Of a DNA stretch of 64,000 nucleotides, positions 1-11,574 are shown piece after piece (positions within the stretch are counted from its first letter, which is position 1; every line of letters begins with the position of its first letter). The DNA lies in the NCBI GenBank assembly GCA_951213105.1, contig OX578145.1, positions 12,034,707 through 12,098,706 of the forward strand. Reading direction: 5' to 3'. The notes under the pieces were generated by a model, which was not told where the DNA came from, searched no databases, and saw only the letters and a list, made by a program, of their open reading frames with translations. The DNA comes from Amaurobius ferox. Its lineage: Eukaryota; Arthropoda; Arachnida; Araneae; Amaurobiidae. A program made the position numbers and the translations under genes.

Positions 1-435
1 ATCATGATGGTCGATTGCTTGGATTTTTTTGCTGCGTGCGACACAAACACAAGCACACAGAAATTTCCTATTATGTAAGATGTATTAAGTATAACATTTT
101 AATTATATATTTAAAATATATTATAATTTTTACTTCGATTATTCATAGCATCGCATTTTTAATGAAAAACAATAATTCCAAGTACAACATTAGTAATATA
201 GTATGTGGGAAAATGTAGTTTAAATTATACTATGTATGTGTAAGGAATAAAAAATTAGTATATATTAACAGAAATCAGCAGATCTCCTATTCATTCGCAT
301 TGCTAATCTGTAGGAAAAACAATGTTTCTATGACTTCTACAAAACTTTTTAAAAAAGTCACCTGTTAACAAAAGTTTCTAAAAATCTGCATTTATTTTTC
401 TACTGATTATTATACCTGAATATAGACACAAGGAA
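1..435. other. AT-rich intergenic stretch, nothing recognised
   Basis: Only short, low-complexity open frames are present. I see no motif, repeat partner or exon signal. Confidence 0.5.
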
Positions 436-506
436 TGAATTAATACAGAAATAAAGAGAAAACGAATATGAGTCTGTAGAAAAAGTCATATGCTACCCAC
501 ATCACA
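436..506 (+). mobile_element. H2 family fragment (hairpin-side end only)
   Basis: The segment from the AATACAGAAATAAAGAGAA-like part through GAGTCTGTAG to CATATGCTACCCACATCACA matches the right-hand terminus of the H2 copies near 32907 and 58139. Only the terminal ~70 bp is recognisable, so this is a truncated relic. Confidence 0.6.
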
Positions 507-1516
507 TTTTTTCCTGCAAGATGTTGCTTGCGTGTTTCCTGCATTACACTGTTCAGTGTTTCTTATGTTGACACATTTGGATGTAAAAGACAAGACAACT
601 TACGTACAAACTTAAAGCAGGTACACGCAATAAAAGTCAAAGAGTTTTGTACCCACTTAATTAATGAAGCTGAAATAAAGGTGAGAAAATGTTACGAGTT
701 GACTTGCAAGATCAGGAAGTAATCTTTATAGTGTAGGTTTGTTTAGACTTTTCAGTGTTGTCAGTTTATAAATAGGAATAGCAGGAAAAGCAAATATGCA
801 AATAGACCAAGTGGGTGACATTGTTACTTCCCTACGATGCATAGTAATGTAAAAAGAGGGTATTTTAATAGGGTCGAAAATTATAGTTAGGATTTCCGAA
901 TGATTTAAATGTTTTTGGTAGTCTAGAAAAAGTGTGTGTGTGTGTGCAATGTACTCATCTATTTTAGCTAAAAAAGTATTCTACCCAATACTATAACGTG
1001 TGGCAATCAAGTAAGTCATGAGTTACCCTATTCGAATGATATTGGACAGGATTGTTTTAAACAAAAATGTAATAGGCCTGTTGAGTTTTATCAAAATTGT
1101 ATGCAAGGCTTAATTATCTGGACATTTAGATCAAAAATTACAAAAATAAGAGAAGAAGAAAACATAAGATAAAATTCACAAATTGTATAATCACTAGTAG
1201 TATACTTCGTACGGAATATACAATATAAAGAAACTCAACAATTTAGTATAATCGTATATATCCCATTTTTGAGCATTTATTTTTTAAAAAAGTAATAAAA
1301 ATCATAAAAATACCCTTGAATATTAAATAAATAGTTATTTTGCTTGTATTTTCTTTATTTAAAAGTGAGCAACCTTCTTTACAAAACTCTTAAAACTTAA
1401 CACACCTTAGCAGAGATTATGTATACTAGTTGAACTGAAATATCAAAATCACGCTTCAGATCCAAAATTGCAAAAGTCATAAAATATATATAAATATATC
1501 CACTATTAATAATATA
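507..1516. other. Unannotated AT-rich DNA
   Basis: I see no gene. A short GT run lies near 932-946. The small open frame at 528-722 has no recognisable domain and no splice context. Confidence 0.5.
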
Positions 1517-1572
1517 TACATAGATGTTATATATATATATATATATATAACATATATATATATATATATAAG
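1517..1572. repeat. (TA)n microsatellite with palindromic core
   Basis: Two TA runs flank a TAACATATA centre, so the block is self-complementary and could extrude a cruciform. The minus-strand open frame over it is a low-complexity by-product. Confidence 0.85.
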
Positions 1573-1879
1573 ATGTTAAACAAAAATCTTTTGACATCTA
1601 TCTCTCGACATCTGTATTTTTAAGTCATTCTCGAAATATGTTACTAAATTGTGTGTTACGATCTTAATAATACACCCCATCACTTTTCAAGCTTAAAAAT
1701 AAGCAACTTAGACCCATTTAAAAATTTCATAAGAATGATTAATGTTTTTTCATTATAATACAAAGATATGACTCCATATTCATGCCTAAAACTGCAATCG
1801 AGTAATTAGTCAATTTACCTATCCGAGAACATTTTCATTAAATTTCATAAATTCCACACATTTAGATAAATTTTAATTT

Positions 1880-2160
1880 TTTTTTCAATATGGAGGAATC
1901 GTCCTACGGTTTCGATTTAAAACGTGTAATAAAGATTTTTGGATCGCTAAGGAACCGATTTATGTGAAAACCGCTCAAAATTGAGCATCAGCTTGAAATA
2001 ACTAAAAAAGTAATTAAAATTTAAAAAAAATTATCGCTCCAAAGTGCCTTACTGTGCAGAATTTGGTATTACTGTTGTATTACTATGTAGAATTTTATAG
2101 GTGTAGATTGTTTAAATTTTCCGCTACTCGACCAAGAGACAGATAAACATACATCTCCTA
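1880..2160 (+). mobile_element. H5 family fragment
   Basis: The order of short matches (GGAATCGTCC, GATCGCTAAGGAACCGATTTA, a lysine/asparagine-codon-like A-rich block, TTTCCGCTAC, then a GACAGATA run) parallels 45150-45385 and, more weakly, 58760-58930. It is diverged and its ends are undefined. Confidence 0.45.
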
Positions 2161-2861
2161 TTATTATGTTATAAATTGTGTTAGTCTTGCTAGATATTTT
2201 CTACGCGAATCATAGTATAATTCCAAACACAAACGTGTTAATCATTGAACACACAGCGTAAAAACGTACGATATTAAGTTTTAGATGCATAGACTCTACT
2301 CCCATGTCATTTGATCCCGGCCGAAGAATGTGCCAAAGTGAAATCTTGACTATTCTTGGTGAATCTAAAAAAAAAATATACGCAGGTTTCGAAAGGAGAG
2401 CATTACCGACCCATTTCTGGGTCATTTTTTTTTTATTGGAGTCAGGGTTGAGGTTGTAACCATGCGGATCTAAAGACTCCCTGCCTCTGCTTTTGGTGGG
2501 GTAACGCAAGGTATTGGAAGGAATTTTGCCGGATGTATATATAGAAACGGCATTTGAGAAACCACTTTTTTATTTTGAAAATGATGAACAAAATGAGAGA
2601 AGGGCTTAAATAACAATGAGGGATACGTTTATAGATGGTGTTAATAAGATTTCTTGTATCAAGATTGTCCTAATGGTTTAGAAAGCTGACGGCATGAACT
2701 ATTTGAAATCACTCTGGAATTGGATTATTTCCTTCATATATTCCCAACCTGTTACATTTTAGGCGTACCGATGTTCTATTTAATTCATTTTGGAAGTACC
2801 AAAACTGCTTAAATTTTCCAGGGGGAATCCTTGAGAGAGCCAAATGGTCTGGATAAACTTG
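2161..2861. other. Unannotated DNA
   Basis: I recognise no coding or repeat feature. The minus-strand open frame at 2210-2509 has no family resemblance. Confidence 0.45.
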
Positions 2862-2939
2862 TGTAGGAAGGAATCATCATCATCATCATCATGGCACTAC
2901 AGCCCTTGTAGGGCCTTGACCTCCTTTGTAGGAAGGAAT
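2862..2939 (-). mobile_element. Micro-retroposon type B (52 bp) with 13-bp target duplications
   Basis: A 52-bp insert at 2875-2926 is bracketed by the perfect direct repeat TGTAGGAAGGAAT (2862-2874 and 2927-2939). On the plus strand it begins with six CAT units, then GGCACTACAGCCC and GTAGGGCCTTGACC. Read on the minus strand it would end in a (ATG)n tail, as retroposons end in simple-sequence tails. CTACA/TGTAG and GCCC/GGGC can pair into a small hairpin. I recall similar ATC-tailed sequence from arthropod genomes, unverified. Confidence 0.8.
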
Positions 2940-3405
2940 ACCACTATTAAATTATTTCAATGAGTATCTAATACTGAGTATCTTAAGGATTACCCAATAA
3001 AGTAAGCCTGATTCACAGAAAAGCTATTTATGCATGTTTTAAACTTTTAACTGAAGCTGCAGAAGCAGAGTCTGCTTATAGGAAAGCGATCACGCGCTAT
3101 TGGTTGAGAAAGATTGCAAAGCGTCTAGCGGTAAATTGAAAAAGTTAGAAACCTTGTGTCGAAAGAAAAGCAATAGAAGAGAAAAAGTTCAAATACAAAG
3201 TTATAAGACATTGTTTTATGAGTAGGAATTGATATCAGGAGCGCAGGAAACACATTTATGAAAGGCAATAAATACATCTCGTACTTTTTCAGTTGCTAGT
3301 TACTAATCAGTTACTTCATCAGTTAATAATTTTAAACAATTACAAATTTTTTTTTCGAATTCAAATGTGCATTGTAGCTGACAGAGTATTTCGATCAGGA
3401 TCTAC
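2940..3405. other. Unannotated AT-rich DNA
   Basis: No gene or repeat recognised. Confidence 0.45.
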
Positions 3406-3493
3406 ACTAGATTCTAGTACCCGGCCACTCAAACAGCTGCTAAAACCCCTCTGGGTCAGTCGAGTGGTCTGGGTTTGCAACTAGATTCTAGTA
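3406..3493 (+). mobile_element. Micro-retroposon type A, CCACTC/GAGTGG subtype, 60 bp with 14-bp TSDs
   Basis: The 60-bp insert at 3420-3479 is flanked by the perfect 14-bp direct repeat ACTAGATTCTAGTA (3406-3419 and 3480-3493). It opens CCCGGCCACTCAAACAG and closes GAGTGGTCTGGGTTTGCA. The outer stem CCACTC/GAGTGG replaces CCGTCC/GGACGG of sister copies, and an inner ACCC/GGGT stem closes on CTCT. No poly(A) tail is seen. Confidence 0.85.
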
Positions 3494-3697
3494 TATGCAA
3501 ATATTGTTCGAATCCTTTCTTAATAGGACAACAATTCACATATAACTATATTGTATCAAATAAATGTCTTTTGCAACCACTTTATTGCCAATTCATCCTA
3601 AAATGCATCATATCTCTTCCCCTGTAAATTTTTCTTCTATGCTGCTTCATTTTCGAAATAAGATTTTTAATTTCTTTAATTCGCCCAATTTTGCAGC

Positions 3698-3735
3698 ACC
3701 AGTACAAGTTACAAGTACCAGTACAAGTAACAAGA
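3698..3735. repeat. Short ACCAGTACAAGT tandem repeat
   Basis: CCAGTACAAGTTACAAGTA is followed by a near copy, CCAGTACAAGTAACAAG; a two- to three-unit direct repeat. Confidence 0.6.
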
Positions 3736-3776
3736 CCGCTAAGTGTATGCATAAAAACTTTCCGGAGCATTACACC

Positions 3777-3871
3777 ACATAGCTTTCTGCCCGGCCGTCC
3801 AAACAGTTACCTTACACCTTTCTGGTAGGTCGGACGGTCTGGGTCTCAACAACAACAACATAGCTTTCTGC
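3777..3871 (+). mobile_element. Micro-retroposon type A, CCGTCC/GGACGG subtype, 67 bp with 14-bp TSDs
   Basis: The insert at 3791-3857 lies between perfect copies of ACATAGCTTTCTGC (3777-3790 and 3858-3871). It starts CCGGCCGTCCAAACAGTTAC, contains GTCGGACGGTCTGGGTCT and ends in a (CAA)n tail. The outer stem CCGTCC/GGACGG and inner ACC/GGT pairs fold it into one hairpin. Confidence 0.9.
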
Positions 3872-4020
3872 ATTAATTAAATTAGTATTTGAACACACTT
3901 ATAATTTTCACAATCATCTAATACAATGCTGTTGGATTGCGGATGAAAATTTGGTTTTGAATGTCTGGTAACCGAACCGAAACACCCAAATTGTACCCAA
4001 AACTCTCGATTGTACCCTAG

Positions 4021-4375
4021 AGGCTTTTGGTTTGTGTTTTATGCTTCATGAACGCTGCCTTTTCAGCTTCGTGTGGCCTGACCAAAATGTGAGGCTTTTG
4101 GTTTGTGTTTTGTGTTTCATGAGCGTTGCCTTTGCAGCTTCGTGTGGCCTGACCAAAATGTGAGGCTTTTGGTTTGGGTTTTGTGTTTCATGAACATTGC
4201 CTTTGCAGCTTCGTGTGGCCTGACCAAAATGTGAGGTTTTTGGTTTGTGTTTGTGTTTCATGAACGTTGCCTTTCTAAATTCCTGTGACCTGCCCCAAAT
4301 GAGAGGCTTTTGGTGTGGGTTTTAAGTTTCATAACCGTTGCCTTTATAGCTTCGTGTGATCTGAGCAAAATTGTA
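4021..4375. repeat. 71-bp minisatellite, about five units
   Basis: The phrase AGGCTTTTGGTTTG recurs at 4021, 4092, 4163, 4234 (as AGGTTTTTGG) and 4304, spacing 71, 71, 71 and 70 bp. Each unit also holds TTCATGAAC, GCCTTT and CTTCGTGTGGCCTGACC. The central units are near identical and the outer ones diverged. Because 71 is not a multiple of three, the minus-strand open frame across it changes reading frame every unit and is not a protein repeat. Confidence 0.9.
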
Positions 4376-4848
4376 TATGGATATTATGCCGTCCACGTGG
4401 AAGGACTGAAATTGTCCATTCGCATAGAAGTTCACAAAAGGTGTGACTTGTAGCAAGTTTCTTGCTGTTACTGCAGATATTGCTCATTCCATGTTGACGA
4501 GCTTATAATAATCGTGAAACTGGTCCACGGACGGTGGCATCTGCAATGGGAGCGCTTTTCATAAATACTCTATTTTCACGACTGAAGTTAGTTAAGTGTA
4601 TGATAGTGATGTTGGTGGAAGAATGGTCTATAATATGAACGATCCTTTTTTGTTTCAAGGCATATGCAAGCTTTAACAGTTGTTGGAATATGTCGATATG
4701 TAATTAAAGCAAATTAAGCAAACCCTATCTGTACCTGAAAACAGACATATAGCTATAGATTTCTGTGTTTCAAACTCAAAACTAAGGTCACCACCGTGAA
4801 ACAGACATTCATTCACCAGTGTCCAACCCTTTCTATTTAATATTCCAG
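4376..4848. other. Intergenic or intronic stretch upstream of the exon candidate
   Basis: No independent feature is seen. The last ~25 bases form a pyrimidine-rich tract ending TATTCCAG, a plausible splice acceptor. Confidence 0.35.
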
Positions 4849-5007
4849 ATGCCGCTATTGGATTCCGACAATGGGTTGGAAGGCTTTTCGTACCTCTTTG
4901 GAGCCGAGCCGCAGCTGCCGCCGCAAGTGGCGGTGTGTCAGCTCCAAATGAGGGTGTCAGAGCGGAACACCTGCGAGGAACGGGGATGTGCCGAGCACAG
5001 GTCGGAG
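4849..5007 (+). CDS. Candidate host exon, function unrecognised
   Basis: A 159-bp block stands out as strongly GC-rich inside AT-rich DNA. It is preceded by a pyrimidine tract and TATTCCAG and followed by GAG|GTACGC, a good acceptor/donor pair. Between them the frame is open for exactly 53 codons in phase 0, beginning MPLLDSDNGLEGFSYLFGAE and ending CEERGCAEHRSE. It carries three cysteines (residues 30, 42 and 47 of the block) and a proline-rich PQLPP. An ATG follows the acceptor immediately, so it could be a first coding exon after a 5' UTR intron or an internal exon. I do not recognise the protein family. No partner exon is identified in the window. It could also be an old gene fragment; an alternative donor lies at 5001. 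Confidence 0.38.
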
Positions 5008-5520
5008 GTACGCCACTAATGAGGACTGCCGAGTCGTTTGGTACTCGTTAAAAAGAGCCACAGACGTTTTGAGCCGCAAAAGCTAGAATTCCAGGGACCC
5101 TACTCCCAATTTCCATACACGGGAAAGTTTTACATAGGATCTATCCGAATGGTAGGACAAAAATTTTTTTGTGGAATTCAAAACGTATAAACCCACAAAG
5201 CCTCCCAAAACGCTTCTAAAGTTTGGTATAAACTTTGTAACACCGTTTTTAAAGTTTAATCCACGTCATCCATACAACCACTACAGCAATTCATAGTTGC
5301 AGGGACGTAACAGTGTGAATTATGACATTTCAGTAACGTCACTGCAATGTCGTCGTGTCGGTTTGAAAATAAATGTCTCTTTCCGAGGATATTTTGTGAC
5401 GTGTGCTAATTTATCATCATCGCAGTGTAGCGTATTCGCAGTTCACCATTGTACCATCCTGTCAAAGCATAACCTATGACCATCGACGTCAAAGCATAAC
5501 CTGCGATCGAGTAGTAGAAA
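5008..5520. other. Unannotated DNA (possible intron)
   Basis: No repeat partner or further exon is recognised. The overlapping small frames at 5297-5600 are unconvincing. Confidence 0.35.
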
Positions 5521-5524
5521 CAAG

Positions 5525-6070
5525 CGTCGGTTTTGGTGTCATTTGGTCCGTCTCATCTTCGAGACTAAGGGGGAAAATCAAAAAAATTCGAAAATTCTAA
5601 TGAGGCGTGACTGTGGAATATTAAAAATACACAAAATCACTTCAAAATAATCGAGCCCTTCGAATCAAGAAGAATTTCTGTTTTGGGTCTCCGTTGATTT
5701 ATCTCAGCTTTCAGGTAAATTGAAAAATCTACTGTTTTGAAAATTCGATAATGATCGAGCACGCCCACTCTAGCTATTATTTTAGTTTGGGTCTCAATCG
5801 ATCCTTCTCAGCTTCCAGGTCATTGGAAAAAATTATTTGGAAAATTAGAATTGATTTAATGGTGACAGTGTAAAGAATAATAGTAAAAATAAAATTAAAA
5901 AAAGAAAAAAAAAAACTTTGCTCAACGATAGAGTATTTCCACTCTAGCTGGAATTTTGGTTTGGGTCTCACTCGATCCGTGTCATCTTTCTAGGTCAACA
6001 GATAAATCTGATATTTCGAAAAATCCGAATTAGGAGCGACTGTGCAAAAGTGTTTTAAAACACTTACTCC
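5525..6070. repeat. Diverged tandem repeat, about four units of 130-170 bp
   Basis: Each unit runs roughly TTGGGTCTC..CGATCC..CTCA(G/T)CTT..AGGTCA, then an AAATT-rich segment and a GACTGTG(C/G)A..A close. Recognisable unit starts are near 5530, 5690, 5790 and 5955. CCACTCTAGCT precedes units three and four. Confidence 0.6.
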
Positions 6071-9000
6071 ACTTTTCCTCTCAGATGTAAAAAAACCACT
6101 ATTTGCTATCCTTTCGCTTCTAGTAATTAAAACCGGAAAAAGGAAATAACTTTATAAATATAACGCAAGATGACTTTTCTAATTACCAAAAATCGTCTCA
6201 CAATAATTAAATCATTTTCTCGCGCGTGGTAATAAAATTTAACATATTTTCCCATTCAACATGTTACCAGACTGGGCGCTATTTTCATGCATAAATCTGG
6301 AACGGTTCTTTAGATTCAGAAAAGCTAAACAGCAACTTTTATTAAGTATGCAGGTATCACATCTAATGACCATTAGCCATGGTGAAGCGCGGATGGAAAT
6401 AGATGGTAGCTACACGTACCCATTACTTTAAAATGAAAATAATTGCAATAACAGTATTCTGGATGCATTTTCCCAAATGGATGAATTTTCCCAAGTGAAT
6501 GCATTTTGATATTTTATACACCCCTTTTCACCATTTGTAATTGTAGGGTAATTAAAAAATTGTAAAAAGTTTGGAAATTAATAATTGACTAATACCAACC
6601 GCCTTCAACAACTAGTCTGCTTTTGAGAAATTCTTATTTGCAAAAGTTTTACTGTAAAATCTGTGGCCCACATAGACGACCGCTGACGCTCATACGCATG
6701 TGCTGCCGTATATAATACAGGATATTTTAGAAAGCAGTAAAAATTTGAATGTGTATAGAAATTTATTCTGAAGATTCACAGTACTAGTTTAGGCCTTCAT
6801 TTGTAGCAAGTAAATCAAGTTTTACTCCAAATAGTAATTTTAATGTACTGTTCCTTTTATTTTTCATTGAGAAAACATCAACGAATTTGGATACAATCGA
6901 AAATTATCTTATTCCAGAGTTAGACAACGATGACCCTTTCAACAAGACAGCGCAACACCTCATTACCTTACACATGTTTCCTAGGTTGGTGGAATAGAGT
7001 GGTCGAGCAGAGCCGATGGCAGGGCCACCTCGTTCACCCGATTAAACACTTTACGATGTTTTCCTATGGGGAGGTTTATTGAAGATCGAGTGCAACAGTA
7101 CCATCAAATGCAAGAATAAGTATGTCTGTATTGATGATACTGATTTTCCCTCATTTATCTTGCTGAGGAACTCACTTTTAAAACTGGTTAATACCTTTAT
7201 TTAATCTTGTGTTCTGCGTCTGATAAAGTTTTCATTCTTCAGATTTATTCAAAGAACAGTCTGATCAAATTTTTATAGTTTATTAATTGTATCTCCGTTT
7301 TTAATTTTTTAAGTACATATCACGCATCAGTTATAATTTTCTAACACAAAACGAAGTGCACCACTGAAATACCTCGAAGAAAGTGCTTGAGAGAGGATGC
7401 TAACCCATGCCAATCAGCTTATTGACAGTATGAAATTAATTTCACATATCAGGAAAGATTGTCAGGAACACGCAACGCAAGTACGCAACACCTCTTACAC
7501 CGTTATTGCGATAATCCGCAAAGCTTTTATATCGTCCAGTGAGGAAAAATACACATTACTGCGTATGAGTAAAAAATCAAAAAAAAAATCTTGATAGTTA
7601 AACAAGGTGAAGGAATGTTTCTAAACCTTATATTTTTAATTCTCTCAGAATTTTCTTTCCTCATCAGCTAAACTTGGTAACAAAACTAAAACAACTTTGT
7701 TAAAACTAGCATACAATACCCTTCTTCGTTAGAACACTCAAGAAGCGTAACTTTCGTTTGTGAGAGTAAGATCGGCAACTGATGTAAGAATAGCAAGCGT
7801 GACTATAGAGGGTGTTACGAACGGCGAGAAAAGAAAATTCCTATCTTTTACAATACTAGAAATCCGATTGTAACATCTCATTCTGAGCTTTGACCTCGCG
7901 GTTTTGTCCAGAATTTTCTCTGATTGGCTACTTTTTCTTGACATTCTGCTCGTCAACTGTTAATCACGTTATTTCCAAGTCTTCTTTCCCTACGATAATG
8001 GGATTTGAACGTCGACTACTCATGCGGATAACTATCAATACCCTTTCTCAATTATTTCGCGGAAGTAGGGGTCATTCGAAAAAAAAAAAAAAAAAGCTGT
8101 CTTGGCCCAAACTACCTAAGAAATATTTTTGGGCCGTTTTTCAGCCCTCTGTTATCCATCTATTGTATAGGATATCTACGGTAAAAACAACCTAGGAGGA
8201 CGGAACAAGAGGTGGGACACAATGAATGAATGATAAAGCGACGGGAAACAATGAGATTATTTTTGTATCGTATGCGGCTTTTAATGAAGTTACTTTAGAT
8301 GTATTACTTTAAAAGCAGTCTGAGTGATTCGTAGCCTTGGTAACCTGAAATATACATCCTCGGGCGTCTATATAGTAAAAGACCATACCATCAGTAAAAG
8401 AAACATAAGTATAGAGCAGAGACTTTCATAACCGAGTCATTCAGAACCGTCTATACAAATTTTGGGCCCCTCCATTTCTTGTCAATATTTCCTCCCTTTA
8501 CCTCCTTCCCTCCAAAAAGTGTCCGGGGCCCTTCCTGATGCCCTATCCCCTCCCCCTGTGAACAACCTGGGCGTGACCCAGCGTCATAAACCATTAAAGT
8601 GTTACCTGTTATAATATGGAAATCAACAATCCATTGTACGTAAGTACAGGTTCCGTACGGTTTTCTTAACGGTCTCTTGATTTAACAAAAATTGTTTCCT
8701 TGATTTTCTAGAAGGCATTTTGAGTAATATGAAATATATCCGCAAGCATATTACAGTTGGGCACGTGGGCGTAGATTACTAATAATGAAGTACATCATTT
8801 CTTTCAGAACAAATACGTTGTTTTCAAAACCAGCCTCGTCATCAGTTCAAGTATGGGCTATAGTTCAATTGCAGACACGTGCTAAAATCAAAACATAGCT
8901 TACTACTTACTACATCCTCGTGCTTTCTAAATACATATAAATGAAGTTATTCCTTAAACCTCCCACTCGTATTCCTCAATTAAAGTTAGACATGTTAGCT

Positions 9001-10315
9001 GTTCTTCCTTGTTCAATTAAGAACTTACTATGGACTGGTGTTATTTCTACTAATAACGATTCTAAGTACCCTATTTGCCAGCATGCACCATTTATTCTAA
9101 TCTATTTAGGAAATAGGCGAGGACAGAAGATCGCCAACACCCCTCAATAACTGCTGCTCAACTTTCCCTATCGATTCCAAAACATCCACCCTTTAAAATG
9201 TTGACGATCCCAAAATAGAGCAATCAGCGATTGTTTGTAGAAGAACAAGCTCATGTACTGTTTGTGTGTACCGCAAATATGTTTTGTGTATGTTTTCAAG
9301 TGATCAATGACTGTGGGGTGTTTGGAACATCCTTTTCAGGGTACGACCACCCCGTGGAACGAATGAAGGGTCGGATGCCACCCAGTGGCGAAGTTGGGTG
9401 TTTCCAATGGGCGGAATCAATACATTCTCAACTATTCAACATAATTTGGTTTTCTAACTATGTTTACGATAACATTCGTATATTAATATTAATAATACAT
9501 GCGGTGGTATAGTATATGGTAATTTTTGTATGTTCGATAAACATGTAATAATTTGAACGTTTTTGGAAAATATACAGGATACCTTTCTTAGCTGATCTAT
9601 TTATGAGTTATAAATGAAGAAAATATTTCTTGAAACATGTTTACACAAAACGCTAATCTGGGTCGTGTAGAAGAAATTTCCTTTATTTTGGGATTCCCGC
9701 ACTTAATAATGAGAATGATTATTAAGATAATGAGAATAATAAAATCATTAATAATAATGAGAATCATTATGTTCTTATGATTTTTTTCTATTTTAGATCT
9801 GAAACGTATAATGTGCATTTTAGTGTTCTTAAAATGATATAATTAGCTCAACATTTACATATACCAAGGGGTTGTTTCCTTAAGAATTTAAAAGATAATT
9901 ACTTATATATTTTTTTTTCCATTTTTGAAAAATATATTCTGCTGGACCAAATTACCTGAAAATAAATAGGCCTCTTACGTTTCCTGGTTGAAATAATATG
10001 ATCAAATTTTATGGGAATCTCTCAATTTTGCGAGAAATATCCTGCTCACATTTACAATAAATAAATACATAAATATAAAAGTAAATATATAAAACAAAAT
10101 AAAATAAAAATAAATAAATATAAAGAATTACAAAAAAGAATAGCCTCAGGTTAAAGGAAGTATTTTTCAAAACAATTTTGGGAAAGGGAAAATGTATGGA
10201 ATTATAGGGATTATTAATTTTTTCATATGCAGGTATAATATGATACCTGTATAATAGTAATAGCACAGAAATATTATTTTGCGTTAGGAAATATTCGAAA
10301 TTGAAGATGTTTTGA
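6071..10315. other. Long featureless AT-rich tract
   Basis: No supported gene or repeat family is recognised. There is an A run at about 8080-8095 and an AT-rich AATGAGAAT-type imperfect palindromic patch at 9705-9775. Scattered open frames of 60-101 codons lack domains, codon bias or splice context. Confidence 0.45.
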
Positions 10316-10319
10316 TTAT

Positions 10320-10800
10320 TTTCAAAATGATGTCTGTCTGTGGACGATTTCTTGTCTGCACGAAAGCTGCCACAAATATTAATTAATTTTCACGATACTT
10401 TGTTAATGAGAAAGCTAGAATTAAATAAAATGTTTACAAATTCGAGCAAACTTCGGAATTTTATATTCTTTTAATTTGGCAGCATAGGACAAAATTTGAC
10501 ATGACTATGAATAAAGGGTTATTTGTAACCCCTAAACTTAACAGTTTCAATCACTATGATAAAAATGACCGCGATACAGTTTTTGTGTTCGTGACTTAAT
10601 ACCCCCCCTCTCACCGAGAAGGTATATTATCAATCAAACTTGGTATCAATCAAAAGATTTTTTCAAGCCCTGTAAAATGAAGCCTAGCATGCTATAATTG
10701 TGATCATTTTCACCAACACAAATTTTTCAAATGTTTTTTGCAAAATCTACAAATGAAAAAAAAAATACAAGTTTTTTAAAATGGATTAAAATGAGAAAGT
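10320..10800 (+). mobile_element. H3 family, internally deleted copy
   Basis: Starts near GATGTCTGTCTGTGG, continues through CACAAATATTAATTAATTTT, GGCAGCATAGGACAAAATTT, AATAAAGGGTTA and TCAATCAAAAGATTTTTTCA, and ends near AAAATGGATTA. The same order occurs on the minus strand at 30853-30210 and, for the second half, at 33690-34100. The central ~1.5 kb of the long H3 form is absent. Confidence 0.7.
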
Positions 10801-10805
10801 TGAGT

Positions 10806-10807
<2 letters not shown>

Positions 10808-10865
<58 letters not shown>

Positions 10866-10866
10866 T
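10808..10866. repeat. (TA)n/(GT)n compound microsatellite
   Basis: A long uninterrupted TA run passes into a GT run. It immediately follows the H3 copy. Confidence 0.9.
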
Positions 10867-11574
10867 ATTGTACCAGGGTATGCCACTTTTCACGTTTTGA
10901 ATTGGCCTTTTTGTATAGTTATTACATATATTATCGTTATACATATATATATATATATAGCTCATTTGATACGGCCTAAATAAGCGCTCGATCGAAGATC
11001 ATTGGCAATAGGAGGCAATGAAATATTTAGTCTAAAAAAAAAATAAATAAATTCCTTTATCTCCAAAATAAAACTAAAATATTGTTATCTCAGCTGCGAA
11101 TTTTTACCCAATATGAGTAAAATTTTGGAACAAAGCTTATAATAATAATTTAATACTAAATTTAAATAAATTAGTACTAAATCTTTTGAAGTCGCAAAAT
11201 TAGATAATCTATTATTAAATGCACGTAGTGTGCGATCAGCTGTTTTTTTTCTTCAGACGAAGTGTCTGCGATTTAATAAAAACACCTGCCCTGCCTACTC
11301 TCAAGTTATATTCTTCACCGTCTGCTGCGGCAATGAAAGAATAGATTTAACTTGACAGAAAGTGCGATTTTCGACTGGGAAATATTCAATTACTTTTAAC
11401 TAATTTAATTCTTTTTAAATCTTGCGAAGCCGTATATTCTGTGGATCTGAAATATCTACCTTTATATCGAATTTCGCCGCTATCTGAAGCTTCGACTTTG
11501 CGAAGCTTCGACAGACCACGCAGACATACAGATGCGCATAGACATCTCTTATTATTATTTAGGATGAATCAATT
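10867..11574. other. Unannotated DNA
   Basis: A second short TA run is at about 10940-10958. No gene is seen. Confidence 0.45.

Noticed and set aside
4046..4261. Minus-strand repeat protein with KHKTQTK-like motifs
   Set aside because: The underlying minisatellite has a 71-bp period, so the frame shifts in each unit.
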